Shown here: one piece after another, positions 1 to 8,537 of the stretch | Layout: every line of letters starts with the position of its first letter | Numbering within the stretch: position 1 is the first letter of the stretch | Source of the DNA: Enhydrobacter aerosaccus | Lineage (GTDB): Bacteria > Pseudomonadota > Alphaproteobacteria > Reyranellales > Reyranellaceae | Length of the DNA: 64,000 bases | Reading direction: 5' to 3' | NCBI GenBank assembly: GCA_903832005.1 | Contig: CAIKZO010000128.1 | Span: forward strand, 1 to 64,000 | Program-made: the position numbers and the translations under genes | Notes under the pieces: model-generated | Seen by the model: the letters and a program-made list of their open reading frames with translations, nothing else | The model's database searches: none | Told to the model about the DNA's origin: nothing

Positions 1-371
1 AGAAGGTGCGCAAGGTGCTGAAGATCGCCAAGGAGCCGATCTCGCTCGAAACGCCGATCGGCGACGAGGAGGATTCGCATCTCGGCGACTTCATCGAGGA
101 CAAGAACGCCGTGATCCCGCTCGAAGCGGCGATCCAGGGCAACCTGCGCGAGAGCACGACGCGCGTTCTTGCAACCTTGACGCCACGCGAGGAGCGCGTG
201 CTGCGCATGCGCTTCGGCATCGGCATGAACACCGACCACACGCTGGAAGAAGTCGGCCAGCAATTCTCGGTGACCCGCGAGCGTATTCGTCAGATCGAGG
301 CGAAGGCGCTGCGCAAGCTGAAGCATCCCAGCCGCTCGCGCATGCTGCGCAGCTTCCTGGATCAGGGCTGA
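1..371 (+). CDS. rpoD: RNA polymerase primary sigma factor RpoD, C-terminal part (5' end outside window)
   Basis: This is the last ~122 residues of the housekeeping sigma-70 factor, which directs RNA polymerase to -10/-35 promoters. The visible part runs from the end of region 3 (acidic [11 protein letters not shown] stretch) through region 4. Region 4.1 reads [16 protein letters not shown]. The region 4.2 helix-turn-helix that reads the -35 box is [20 protein letters not shown], followed by the usual basic [12 protein letters not shown] end. The frame is open to the first base of the window, so the start lies upstream; the GTG at position 6 is internal. A hairpin follows the stop. Identification is essentially certain. 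Confidence 0.97.
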   Translation, partial: KVRKVLKIAKEPISLETPIGDEEDSHLGDFIEDKNAVIPLEAAIQGNLRESTTRVLATLTPREERVLRMRFGIGMNTDHTLEEVGQQFSVTRERIRQIEAKALRKLKHPSRSRMLRSFLDQG

Positions 372-400
372 TCGCACAGACCTGAACCGCAGACCGCACG

Positions 401-420
401 CCGGGGCGCATTCGCCCCGG
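401..420 (+). terminator. Hairpin terminator after rpoD
   Basis: A perfect 8-bp GC stem (CCGGGGCG/CGCCCCGG) closes a 4-nt loop 30 bases after the rpoD stop. The following sequence is only moderately T-rich, so termination may be partly Rho-dependent. Confidence 0.6.
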
Positions 421-562
421 TGATTCTCGGGTAGATTGTTTCGTTTGTAACGCGGCGAACCTTTGTGCAGGCATGCGCAAATGATTCGGTCGCTCGATAC
501 AACCCTTGGGTATAGACTCTCCCAGTGCGGCGCGTTCCATCGGGAATGCCAGACTGGGGAAA

Positions 563-2149
563 ATGATGCGGTCGATGAACCCGCTGGGCGGCATGGTCGT
601 GGCCATCCTCCTATGCCTATCGCTCGGCACCGCTGGCACTGCCCTCGCGCAAAAGGTGGGCGGCACGCTGAAGGTCTATCACCGCGACAATCCACCGAGC
701 GCCTCGATCCACGAAGAGGCCACGATCTCTACGATCATCCCGTTCATGGGAGTGTTCAACAACCTGATCGTATTCGACCAGCACGTCGCGCAGAACAGCG
801 AGAAGACGATCAAGCCCGAGCTCGCCAAGTCGTGGAGCTGGAACGCCGACAAGACCGCCATCACCTTCAAGCTCGAGCAAGGCGTGAAGTGGCATGACGG
901 GCGCCCGTTCACGGCGCGCGACGTCGTCTGCACCTTCGACATGCTGACCGACAAGTCGAGCCAGAAGCTGCGCACCAATCCGCGCGCCTCGTGGTACCGC
1001 GAGCTCGATTACACGAGCGCCGAGGGCGACTACGACGTGACCCTGCACCTGCGCCACCCGCAGGCGTCGCTGCTGTCGATGCTCGCTTCCGGATTGACGC
1101 CAATCTATCCCTGCCACGTGTCGCTGGCGCAGATGCGCTCCAAGCCGATCGGCACCGGCCCGTTCAAGATGCAGTCGTTCAGCGAGTTCCAGAACATCCG
1201 GCTGGTGCGCAATCCCGACTACTGGAAAAAGGGCCGCCCGTATCTCGACGCGATCGACTTCACGATCGTGAACAATCCTTCGACCGCGGCGCTGAGCTTC
1301 GTGGCCGGCCGCTTCGACCTCACCTTCCCTTGGGAAGTGACCGCCAACGACCTCAAGTTCATCAAGAAAGAGGCGCCGGCGGCGATGTGCGAGACGACCT
1401 CGATGAACCTCAACGTGAACCTGCTGGTCAACCGCACCGCCGCGCCCTTCGACAACGCCGACATGCGCCGCGCGCTGGTGCTCGCGCTCGACCGCAAAGC
1501 GTTCGTCGACACGCTCACGCAGGGCCAGTCGGTGGTCGGCGGCACGATGCAGCCACCACCCGATGGCGTGTGGGGCCTGCCGGCGGAAATGCTGTCGGTC
1601 GTGCCGGGCTATGGGCCGGACGTCGAGAAGAACCGCACCGAAGCGCGCGCGCTGATGGCGAAACTGGGCTACGGCCCGGACAAGCCGCTGCGCCTCAAGA
1701 TCGCCACCCGCGGCGTCGCGCTCTACAAGGATGCCGCCGAGATGACGGCGGCCCAGCTGAAGTCGATCGGCGTCGATGCCAGTGTCGACGTGGTCGAGAC
1801 GTCGCTGTGGTTCAGCCGGCTGCAGCGCAAGGAATACACGATCGCCGTCAACGCCACCGGCAACGGCGTCGACGATCCGGACCAGACGTTCTACGAGAAC
1901 TTCGCCTGCAAGTCGGCCCGCAACTACACCGGCTACTGCAATCCCGAGATCGAGAAGCTGTTCGACAAACAGTCGTCGGAGAGCGATCCCGCCAAGCGCC
2001 TGCAGGTCGTGCACGAGGTCGACGTCCGCTTGCTGGCCGACGGCGCGCGCCCGCCGATCTACTGGAGCCGCTCGTCGACCTGCGCGCAGCCCTACGTCAA
2101 GGGCTACACCAACATGGTGAACAGCATCTACAACGGCTTCCGCTTCTAA
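563..2149 (+). CDS. ABC transporter substrate-binding protein, dipeptide/nickel family (SBP_bac_5)
   Basis: A periplasmic binding protein of the DppA/OppA type (528 aa), expected to capture peptides, opines or similar solutes for an ABC importer. Residues 1-29 form a signal peptide with a hydrophobic core and an ALA cleavage site. The mature part shows the family features: GGTLKV start, a PxxGVFNNL-like early motif, GVKWHDGRPFTARDVV, and IGTGPFKM. The start at 563 is chosen because GGGGA lies just upstream; the adjacent ATG at 566 is equally possible, and the open frame further upstream lacks a signal-compatible start. No permease or ATPase gene is adjacent, so it is an orphan binding protein here. 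The substrate cannot be read from sequence. Confidence 0.85.
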   Translation: MMRSMNPLGGMVVAILLCLSLGTAGTALAQKVGGTLKVYHRDNPPSASIHEEATISTIIPFMGVFNNLIVFDQHVAQNSEKTIKPELAKSWSWNADKTAITFKLEQGVKWHDGRPFTARDVVCTFDMLTDKSSQKLRTNPRASWYRELDYTSAEGDYDVTLHLRHPQASLLSMLASGLTPIYPCHVSLAQMRSKPIGTGPFKMQSFSEFQNIRLVRNPDYWKKGRPYLDAIDFTIVNNPSTAALSFVAGRFDLTFPWEVTANDLKFIKKEAPAAMCETTSMNLNVNLLVNRTAAPFDNADMRRALVLALDRKAFVDTLTQGQSVVGGTMQPPPDGVWGLPAEMLSVVPGYGPDVEKNRTEARALMAKLGYGPDKPLRLKIATRGVALYKDAAEMTAAQLKSIGVDASVDVVETSLWFSRLQRKEYTIAVNATGNGVDDPDQTFYENFACKSARNYTGYCNPEIEKLFDKQSSESDPAKRLQVVHEVDVRLLADGARPPIYWSRSSTCAQPYVKGYTNMVNSIYNGFRF

Positions 2150-2170
2150 GACGTCTGGTTAGACAAGTAG

Positions 2171-3274
2171 TTACGCTGCGAGTTTGTAGAGCTCCGCGAC
2201 GTTGTCGTGGAGTATCCGCTTTCTCTGCGTATCCGAGAGATGCGCGGTCTGCTCCTTGATCACGTCCTGGCTCCACGGCCAGGTCGAGTCGCTGTGCGGG
2301 AAGTCGCTCGCCCACATCAACTGCTTGTCGCCCATCCTGTCGGCGAACTGGAACGCCGTGTAGTCGTCCTGGAAGGTGAGCGAGATGTTCTCCCGGAAGT
2401 ACTCCGACGGCAGGCGCTCGAGATCCTTGCCCTTCATCCAGTAGCGGTGCCGCTTGTAGGCGTGGTCCATGCGATACGAGAAGTGCGGCGCCCAGCCGGC
2501 ATCGGCCTCGACGCAGACGACCCTGAGCCTGGGGTGCCGCTCGAACACGCCGGAGAAGACCAGCATGCCCATGATGTCCTGGCAGCCCCTGATGATCGAC
2601 AGGAACCCGTTGAGCTTGGGACCGCGCGGCTTGGCCAGCGTATTGTCGCCCGACGTCGTGAGGATGTGGAACGACAGCGGCATCTCGAGCGCAATCGCGG
2701 CCTCCCAGAACGGATCGAAGGCCGGATCGTCATAGTCCTTCTCGCCCGGATTTCCCGGCATCATCACGCCCTTGAACCCCATCGCCTTGATGGCCTGGAG
2801 GTCGGCGATACCTTCCTTGATCGTGCGGATCGCGGTCTGGCCAAGCCCGACCAGCCGCTTGGGGTCGTGACTGCAATATTCCTGGAGCCAGCGGTTATAG
2901 GCATCGAAACAGGCTTTCTTGTAGTCGAAGTCGGGATGGTTGCAGATCAGCATGCCGACCGTGGGATAGATCAGCTCGGCGCCGACCCCATCGCGGTCCT
3001 GGTCCGCCAGCCGCATTTTCGGATCCCAGCCACCCTTGTGGAGGTCGTCGAACTTGGCCCCGCCGATCCTGATGTCCTTGGGGGCGATGCCCGCCGCGGC
3101 GATCAGGCCCAGCGGCACCGGCGTCTTCATGCCGTCGACGACGAAAGTATCCCCCAGCCGGTCCATGCTGACGACCTTGGGCGCCCGGTCACGAAACGCC
3201 GGGTCGATATGGTCGCGGTAGCAGTTCGGCGGCTCGGTGATGTGCGAATCGGCGGAAATCGGGCGCCAGTCCAT
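2171..3274 (-). CDS. Amidohydrolase family protein (Amidohydro_2, ACMSD-like)
   Basis: A 367-aa metal-dependent hydrolase or decarboxylase of the amidohydrolase_2 family with a TIM-barrel fold. The N-terminus has the metal-binding DSH (residues 9-11) typical of the ACMSD branch, where a Glu or Ser may replace the first His. A further His lies in MPLSFHILTT, and the C-terminal metal Asp sits in ASDFPHSD. The start at 3274 is set by a strong AAGGAGGA site. It is convergent with the binding-protein gene at 563-2149, with about 20 bases between stops. Proteins of this branch often act on aromatic-ring-derived acids, but the substrate is unknown. Confidence 0.8.
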   Translation of the reverse strand: MDWRPISADSHITEPPNCYRDHIDPAFRDRAPKVVSMDRLGDTFVVDGMKTPVPLGLIAAAGIAPKDIRIGGAKFDDLHKGGWDPKMRLADQDRDGVGAELIYPTVGMLICNHPDFDYKKACFDAYNRWLQEYCSHDPKRLVGLGQTAIRTIKEGIADLQAIKAMGFKGVMMPGNPGEKDYDDPAFDPFWEAAIALEMPLSFHILTTSGDNTLAKPRGPKLNGFLSIIRGCQDIMGMLVFSGVFERHPRLRVVCVEADAGWAPHFSYRMDHAYKRHRYWMKGKDLERLPSEYFRENISLTFQDDYTAFQFADRMGDKQLMWASDFPHSDSTWPWSQDVIKEQTAHLSDTQRKRILHDNVAELYKLAA

Positions 3275-3405
3275 GTGTTTCCTCCTTATTTTGACGAAAT
3301 GGTAGGCCTGCGGCACTGGGCCCCGCAAGCGGAGCGGCCCGGCTCATTTTGGCCGGCGGCCAACGGTTGAACCCGCCGCCCCCCTATGGCATATCCGCGC
3401 CCTTC

Positions 3406-3480
3406 GCTGCCGTAGCTCAGTGGTAGAGCACCCCCTTGGTAAGGGGGAGGTCCACAGTTCAATCCTGTGCGGCAGCACCA
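3406..3480 (+). tRNA. tRNA-Thr (anticodon GGT)
   Basis: Full cloverleaf: 7-bp acceptor GCTGCCG/CGGCAGC, D-arm with GTGGTAGAGC, anticodon stem CCCCC/GGGGG around loop TTGGTAA (anticodon GGT), and T-arm with GTTCAATCC. The discriminator is A and the CCA end is encoded at 3478-3480. It reads threonine ACC/ACT codons. Confidence 0.96.
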
Positions 3481-3538
3481 GTCTCACTTTCGGCCACGTA
3501 AGCCCCCCGTAATCAGAAAGTGGGATGATCTCATTCCC

Positions 3539-3874
3539 ATGTTCTCGAACTATCGTTTCGTCGAGCCGCACCGCAATGCGACCGTCCTGATCGGCAAGCT
3601 CTCGTACCTGTACGCGGGCTTCCTCGGTCCCGTGTACGTGCTGTTCAAGTCCGGACCGCGCAAGCTGCCCCAGTCGCTGGCCTGGAGCGTCGGCTGCGCG
3701 TTCGGCACCTTCGCCTTCATCGTGAAGGTGTTGCCCTACGTTCCCGGCACCCTGCAGATCGTGGTTCTGATCCTGGGCGTTCCGGTGGTCTTCCTGCTGC
3801 ATGCGTCGAAGACCGTGGGGCTGGTGCGCAGCAGCCTGCTCCAGCGCAAGTGGATTTCCCGGCCCGCCTACTAG
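3539..3874 (+). CDS. Small integral membrane protein, function unknown
   Basis: A 111-aa protein with about three hydrophobic segments (near residues 18-35, 45-62 and 70-87) and a basic C-terminal tail (SLLQRKWISRPAY). I do not recognise a family. The frame is open back into the tRNA-Thr gene, but ATG 3539 is the first plausible start; the ribosome site is weak. Its TAG stop overlaps the TAG of the convergent amidohydrolase gene by 4 bases (CTAG). Expression could follow from the tRNA promoter. Confidence 0.55.
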   Translation: MFSNYRFVEPHRNATVLIGKLSYLYAGFLGPVYVLFKSGPRKLPQSLAWSVGCAFGTFAFIVKVLPYVPGTLQIVVLILGVPVVFLLHASKTVGLVRSSLLQRKWISRPAY

Positions 3875-4974
3875 AGGTCGAGGCGGTACACCCGCGCCGC
3901 CGTTCCGCTGAAGATCGCCCGCTTCTCGTCGGCCGATGCGCCAGCAGCGATTCGCTTCAACGCATTCCATAGTCCGGCGTAGCCGATGCCCATCTTCTCG
4001 ACCGGGAAGTTGCTCTCGACCATGCAGCGTTCCGCGCCGAACAGCTCGAGGCAGGTCGAGGCGTAGGGCCGCCAGAACGCCGCCAGCTCGGTCGACGTGG
4101 GCGGCGCCTTCATCTTCAGATAGTCGTAGGCAGCCAGGCGCATGGTGAGGCCGCCGAGCTTCACCGACACGTTCGGGCAGGTCGCGAGCTCGGTCATGCC
4201 TTTCTTCCACTGCGCGAAGACCTCGTCCTTCTTGCCGGCATAGGGGCCGTACCCGAGCGGGCCGCCCATGTGACAGAGCACGATGTTGGCCGCCGGAAAC
4301 GTGCGCGCCAGATCGACCAGGTCGGCGATCTGGGTATGGAAGAGCCAGGCGTCGAGCGACAGGCCGAGCTTCACCAGCCGCGCCATGCCGGCTCGGAAAT
4401 CGTCGCGCCGGTAGAGGCCCGGGCCACCCGCGACGGGGCTGTTGCCGATGATCGGGTCGGCATCCCAAGCCGCGCCATGACGGACGCCCCGGAACCGACC
4501 ACCGCCCGCGGCAATCTCGGCCTCGAGCACGCCGGCCACGCGATCGCCCAGCGTGAGATCGGCGAAGCCCACGATGCCCGCGCAGATCCGCGTCGATCCA
4601 TAGAGGCCGCTGTCGCTCATGGCGGCGATGCCGGCGCAGAACTGGACCTCGCCCACCGGCCGCATCTCGGCCGGGCCGGCGGCGCGATACATCGAGTGGC
4701 ATTCGTTGAACACCGTTGCCACGACGTTATGGCCGGAGGCGAGTTCGGCGAGGAATTCGTCGAGCAGATAGCGGTAACCGGGCATGTCCCACAGATGATG
4801 GTGGGTATCGACGATGGCGAGATCGGGCTCGAGCACCGGCTCGGGCGCGGCCTTGGCCAGCCACGCTGCGTCGGGCACGAAGATGCGTCCGAACGGCGTC
4901 GGCGCCGCCGGATCGCGCTTCGTCTGGAACATGCCGGCCAACTGGGCGCCGGGCTTTCCATTCTCGTTTGCCAT
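3871..4974 (-). CDS. Amidohydrolase family protein (Amidohydro_2)
   Basis: A 367-aa TIM-barrel metal hydrolase. The metal motif is VDTHHHLWD near residue 57. Other conserved stretches are CHMGGPLGYG, VKLGGLTMR and the late VESNFPVEK, which are typical of the 2-pyrone-4,6-dicarboxylate lactonase/L-fucono-lactonase branch. ATG 4974 has GGAGA upstream (revcomp of tctcc) at normal spacing. It is clearly paralogous to the protein at 41972-43048, with the same order of motifs including TLGDRV and ESNFPV. The open frame upstream of 4974 looks non-coding. A lactonase-type role is an inference. Confidence 0.82.
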   Translation of the reverse strand: MANENGKPGAQLAGMFQTKRDPAAPTPFGRIFVPDAAWLAKAAPEPVLEPDLAIVDTHHHLWDMPGYRYLLDEFLAELASGHNVVATVFNECHSMYRAAGPAEMRPVGEVQFCAGIAAMSDSGLYGSTRICAGIVGFADLTLGDRVAGVLEAEIAAGGGRFRGVRHGAAWDADPIIGNSPVAGGPGLYRRDDFRAGMARLVKLGLSLDAWLFHTQIADLVDLARTFPAANIVLCHMGGPLGYGPYAGKKDEVFAQWKKGMTELATCPNVSVKLGGLTMRLAAYDYLKMKAPPTSTELAAFWRPYASTCLELFGAERCMVESNFPVEKMGIGYAGLWNALKRIAAGASADEKRAIFSGTAARVYRLDL

Positions 4975-5083
4975 CCTGGTCTCCTTTGCCGGCGAGCCTA
5001 GCCGATCCGGCCTCTCACGCCATCGCGAGTTCTCGCTGACGGCACGCCGTGCTAGGGCTGGAGTTCGAATTGATGGGGGATCG

Positions 5084-6601
5084 ATGACCGAGAAATTCCG
5101 CAGCCTGGCACTGGCGCTGCTGCTTTCCCTGGCCGCGGGCGGCGCGGCCGTGGCGCAGACCAACCTGCGAGTCGGCCTTGCCGAGGATCCCGACATTCTC
5201 GATCCGTCGATGGCGCGCACCTATGTGGGACGCATCGTCTTTGCTTCGATCTGCGACAAGCTGTTCGACATCGACGAGAAGCTCAACATCGTGCCGCAGC
5301 TCGCCCTCAGCCAGGAGACCTCGGCCGACGGCATGACGATGACCATCAAGCTGCGCCCCGGCGTGAAGTTCCACGACGGCGAGCCGATGGACGCGACGGC
5401 CGCCAAGTACAGCCTCGACCGCCACCTGTCGTGGAAGCAATCGGTGCGCAAGAGCGAGCTGAGCTCGGTCGACTCGGTCGAGGTCGTCGATCCGCTGACC
5501 ATCAAGCTCCACCTCAAGGCGCCCTTCTCGCCCTTGCTTTCACAGCTCACCGATCGCGCCGGCATGATGGTCTCGCCCAAGGCCGCCGAAGCCGAGGGCG
5601 ACAAGTTCGGCCTCCATCCGGTCTGTGCCGGTCCGTACAAATTCGTCGAGCGGGTCCAGCAGGACCGCATCGTGGTCGAGAAGTTCGCCGACTACTGGAA
5701 CAAGGATCAGGTGTTCATCGACAAGATCACCTATCTCCCGATCGTCGACGGCACGGTGCGGCTGGCCAACCTGAAGTCGGGCGGCCTCGACCTGATCGAG
5801 CGCCTGCTGGCGACCGACATCAAGTCGGTGCGCGACACGCCCAAGCTCAAGCTCAGCAAGGCTGTGTCGCTGGGCTACTTCGGCCTTTTGATGAACGTCG
5901 GCAACGGCCCCAAGGGCAACACGCCGTTCGGCAAGGACGCGCGCGTGCGCCAGGCCTTCGAACTGTCGATCGACCGCGAGGCCATCAACCAGGTCGTGTT
6001 CAACGGCGAGTTCGTGGCGGGCAACCAGTGGGTCAGCCCGCAGAATTCGTATTATCAGGAGAAATTCCCGATCCCCAAGCGCGACGTGGCCAAGGCCAAG
6101 GCGCTCTTGAAGGACGCGGGAGTCACCACACCGGTCACGCTCGACTTCCTGGTGCCGAACGGGCCTGAGAACCGCGCGGTCGCGGAGATCATCCAGTCGA
6201 TGGCGGCCGAGGCGGGCTTCGACGTCAAGATCCGCGTCACCGAGTTCGCGACCTCGATCAAGTCCGCCGAGGACGGCGACTACCAGCTCTACGAGTTCGG
6301 CTGGAGCGGCCGCGCCGATCCCGACGGTAACTCCTTCATCATCCAGGCTTGCAAGGCGTCGCTCAATTATGCCGGCTACTGCGACAAGGACGTCGACGCC
6401 TGGCACCTCGAAGCGCGCACCAAGACCGATCCGGCCGAGCGCAAGAAGGCCTACGAGAAGATCACCGCCAAGGTCCTGGCCGACGGTGACTTCCTGTTCC
6501 TCTATCACCCGCAGGTCCTGATCGCCTACACCGACCGCGTCGAAGGCTACAAGCCGATGCCCGACGGGCTGGTGCGCGTGATCGGTCTCAAGCTGAAGTA
6601 G
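5084..6601 (+). CDS. ABC transporter substrate-binding protein, dipeptide/nickel family (SBP_bac_5)
   Basis: A 505-aa periplasmic solute-binding protein. The signal peptide ends at about residue 24 (AVA|QT). The mature protein begins NLRVGLAEDPDILDPSMA, a hallmark of this family, and carries GVKFHDGEPMDA. The C-terminal lobe has NYAGYCDKDVD, comparable to NYTGYCNPEIE in the gene at 563-2149, so the two are distant paralogues. Start 5084 follows GGGGGA; the open frame further 5' (from 4814) is antisense to the amidohydrolase gene and is rejected. No transporter subunits are adjacent. Substrate unknown. Confidence 0.87.
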   Translation: MTEKFRSLALALLLSLAAGGAAVAQTNLRVGLAEDPDILDPSMARTYVGRIVFASICDKLFDIDEKLNIVPQLALSQETSADGMTMTIKLRPGVKFHDGEPMDATAAKYSLDRHLSWKQSVRKSELSSVDSVEVVDPLTIKLHLKAPFSPLLSQLTDRAGMMVSPKAAEAEGDKFGLHPVCAGPYKFVERVQQDRIVVEKFADYWNKDQVFIDKITYLPIVDGTVRLANLKSGGLDLIERLLATDIKSVRDTPKLKLSKAVSLGYFGLLMNVGNGPKGNTPFGKDARVRQAFELSIDREAINQVVFNGEFVAGNQWVSPQNSYYQEKFPIPKRDVAKAKALLKDAGVTTPVTLDFLVPNGPENRAVAEIIQSMAAEAGFDVKIRVTEFATSIKSAEDGDYQLYEFGWSGRADPDGNSFIIQACKASLNYAGYCDKDVDAWHLEARTKTDPAERKKAYEKITAKVLADGDFLFLYHPQVLIAYTDRVEGYKPMPDGLVRVIGLKLK

Positions 6602-6603
6602 AC

Positions 6604-6967
6604 ATGGCGATCACCTGGACAATCGCGCACGCCTCGCGGTGGCGCGCGGCGCGGACACGATCGTCCTGCGGGACATGGAGCGCTATCTCGACGATGTCGT
6701 GGTGTCGGGCGCATTGCCCTACGCCAAGATATTCGACCTCGGCACCGCGAAATGGACGCCGGACGACGCCGACATGATGGCTCTGGGCGCGCGCATCCGC
6801 GCCTATCCGGCGATCGGAAAGTTCGGACCGCTCGCCATCATCGCCGCGTCCGATACGCTGAATCAGCACGCGCAGATGTTCGCTACCCTGGCCGACGTCG
6901 AACGGCCGTTGCAGATCTTCCGGGCGGAGGAACCGCCCGGAAATGGCTGGCGGAGTTCAGCACCTAG
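6604..6967 (+). pseudogene. STAS/SpoIIAA-like small protein gene disrupted by two apparent single-base deletions
   Basis: Three reading frames must be joined to obtain one coherent ~120-aa protein. The start is ATG 6604 (MAITWTI), followed 2 bases after the preceding stop. The middle is in another frame from about 6627 to 6930 (RLAVARGADTIVLRDMERYL through ERPLQIFRAEE). The end is in a third frame (RKWLAEFST, TAG at 6965-6967). Each switch is explained by one missing base, near 6625-6630 and within CCGCCC near 6930-6935. The overall pattern resembles small alphaproteobacterial proteins of the STAS/SpoIIAA-like type. It may be a real pseudogene or two assembly errors. Confidence 0.6.
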
Positions 6968-6969
6968 GC

Positions 6970-8313
6970 TCAGTCCCGCATGAAGCCTTCGAGTTCGCCG
7001 GCTGCCCAGGCGAGCGTCTTCTCCATCGGCTCGCCCCTATAGTAGCGCACGGCCATCTGGGTCTGTGTCGCCTGCGTGTAGATGCGCTCGGCGATCGAGT
7101 GCGGCGCCGGCGCGCCCGCCACCGACAGCGTCTGGTGGCTGTACGGATTGGCGTAGTGATAGAGCGTGCCCTTGGGCGGCCCTTCCTCGGCCCACACCTT
7201 GAAGGTCGTGAGGTTGGCGAACGACGGCAGGTCGTAGCCGCCGCTGGCGATCACCATCTTCTCAGCGGAGGCCGGTTGCGACAGCCAGGTGAGCAGGCTC
7301 TTGGCCGCGGGCACGTTCTTGCTGAAGTTCCAGATGCCCCAAAAGTACGGCGTGAACGGCGCGAAGCGGCCTTTGGGACCGGCGGCGAAGCCGTGCGTCC
7401 ACAGTTGCTCGGCGACCTTCGGCGCGTCGCGCTTGGCAACGGCCCAGGCACTGGGCGGGTTCATGATCAGCGAGGCCTGGCCTGAGACCAGGAACTTGTT
7501 GTTCGAAGCGTCGTCCCACGCCGGCACGTCGGGCGGCATCACCGCCATCAGTCGCTTGTAGAACTCGAGCGACTGGCGCACCGCGTCGGACTTCACCGTG
7601 ATCTCACCCTTGGCGTTGACCAGCATCGCCCCGAAGCCATGGAAGACCGCGCCCGCGGTGTCGACGTTGTCGGCCGTCGTGCCGAGACCGATACCGAAAG
7701 GATGACCGCCCTTGTTGCAGGCCTCGGCGGCCTTCAGGAACGTCTCGAACGTCCAGTCGTCGGCCTTGGGCGGCGCGCCGGCGGGATACATCGCCTGCAT
7801 GTCGAGGCCCGCATAGGTCTTCATATAGTCGAGCCGCGAGCACGGGCCCTTGATCTGACTACCCACCGTCGCCGGCACTGCGACCCACGTGCCTTTGAGA
7901 TGGCCGAGATATTCGACGGTGGCATTGACCGCGCCGTTCTGCTGGATGAGCGGCGTCATCACATCGTCGACCGGCACAAGCTGGGTGGCGTAGCGCGAGG
8001 GCAGCCACGTCGACAGCGCGATGATGTCGTGGCCGGACTTGGCTTGCGCCTCCGCAGCCCCCGTCAGCAGCATCTTGTTGCCCTGCGAGGTGATGTAGTC
8101 GATCTGGACGTCGACCTTTTCCCTCTCTGACCATTCCTTCACGAGCGCGGTGGTCGCGTCATTGGCGTTGGGGACCCAATGATCCCACATCGCCAGCGAC
8201 AGTTTTCCGGCGGCATGGGCGCCGCGCACGAAAGGCGCTGCAACAAACGCGGCCGAGGCCGTGGCGGTCCCGGCGATGAAACGACGACGCGCAATCCGAC
8301 GAGTTGAAGTCAT
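6970..8313 (-). CDS. Extracellular solute-binding protein family 1, Tat-exported
   Basis: A 447-aa sugar-type ABC binding protein. Residues 5-11 (RRIARRR, followed by FIAG) form a twin-arginine signal with cleavage after AHA (~34). The mature part starts KLSLAMWDHWVP and continues with the EWSEREKVDVQIDY pattern of SBP_bac_1 proteins. The C-terminal half has the aromatic-rich FAPFTPYFWGIW. ATG 8313 has GGGAGGA upstream. No permease or ATPase gene is next to it. A large palindrome lies in the divergent region shared with the nuclease gene at 8538. The solute is unknown; sugars or polyols are usual for the family. Confidence 0.85.
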   Translation of the reverse strand: MTSTRRIARRRFIAGTATASAAFVAAPFVRGAHAAGKLSLAMWDHWVPNANDATTALVKEWSEREKVDVQIDYITSQGNKMLLTGAAEAQAKSGHDIIALSTWLPSRYATQLVPVDDVMTPLIQQNGAVNATVEYLGHLKGTWVAVPATVGSQIKGPCSRLDYMKTYAGLDMQAMYPAGAPPKADDWTFETFLKAAEACNKGGHPFGIGLGTTADNVDTAGAVFHGFGAMLVNAKGEITVKSDAVRQSLEFYKRLMAVMPPDVPAWDDASNNKFLVSGQASLIMNPPSAWAVAKRDAPKVAEQLWTHGFAAGPKGRFAPFTPYFWGIWNFSKNVPAAKSLLTWLSQPASAEKMVIASGGYDLPSFANLTTFKVWAEEGPPKGTLYHYANPYSHQTLSVAGAPAPHSIAERIYTQATQTQMAVRYYRGEPMEKTLAWAAGELEGFMRD

Positions 8314-8407
8314 TTTATCCTCCCAGATTATCGTCCCTGTGCGTGGCCCTCATTGGGGCCTTGCGGGAACGCTGGCCCGTTGCACCTGCATCGGCAATGA
8401 AATTCCG

Positions 8408-8439
8408 CAGATCGGTACATATATGTGTACCAAAATCTG
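8408..8439. promoter_or_regulatory. Two-part palindrome in a divergent intergenic region, likely operator
   Basis: Inner arms GGTACA and TGTACC flank an AT-rich 6-mer at 8414-8431. Outer arms CAGAT (8408-8412) and ATCTG (8435-8439) extend the symmetry to 32 bases. The site sits between the divergent genes starting at 8313 and 8538, which suits binding of a dimeric repressor. No regulator gene is adjacent. Confidence 0.45.
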
Positions 8440-8537
8440 TGGAGGCTTCGGCGGGCAGCCGACCGTTGCACTGCAGCAAGCGCCACTGCAGGATCGCGCC
8501 GGCTCGAGCAGAGCGTTGGGCCAAGGAGTGAGGGGCG

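Noticed and set aside
617-2014. A 465-codon open frame on the minus strand
   Set aside because: Mirror of the binding-protein gene at 563-2149, lacking any motif or ribosome site.
3467-3538. Upstream start of the small membrane protein inside tRNA-Thr
   Set aside because: The segment codes the tRNA 3' end and is not hydrophobic or conserved in character.
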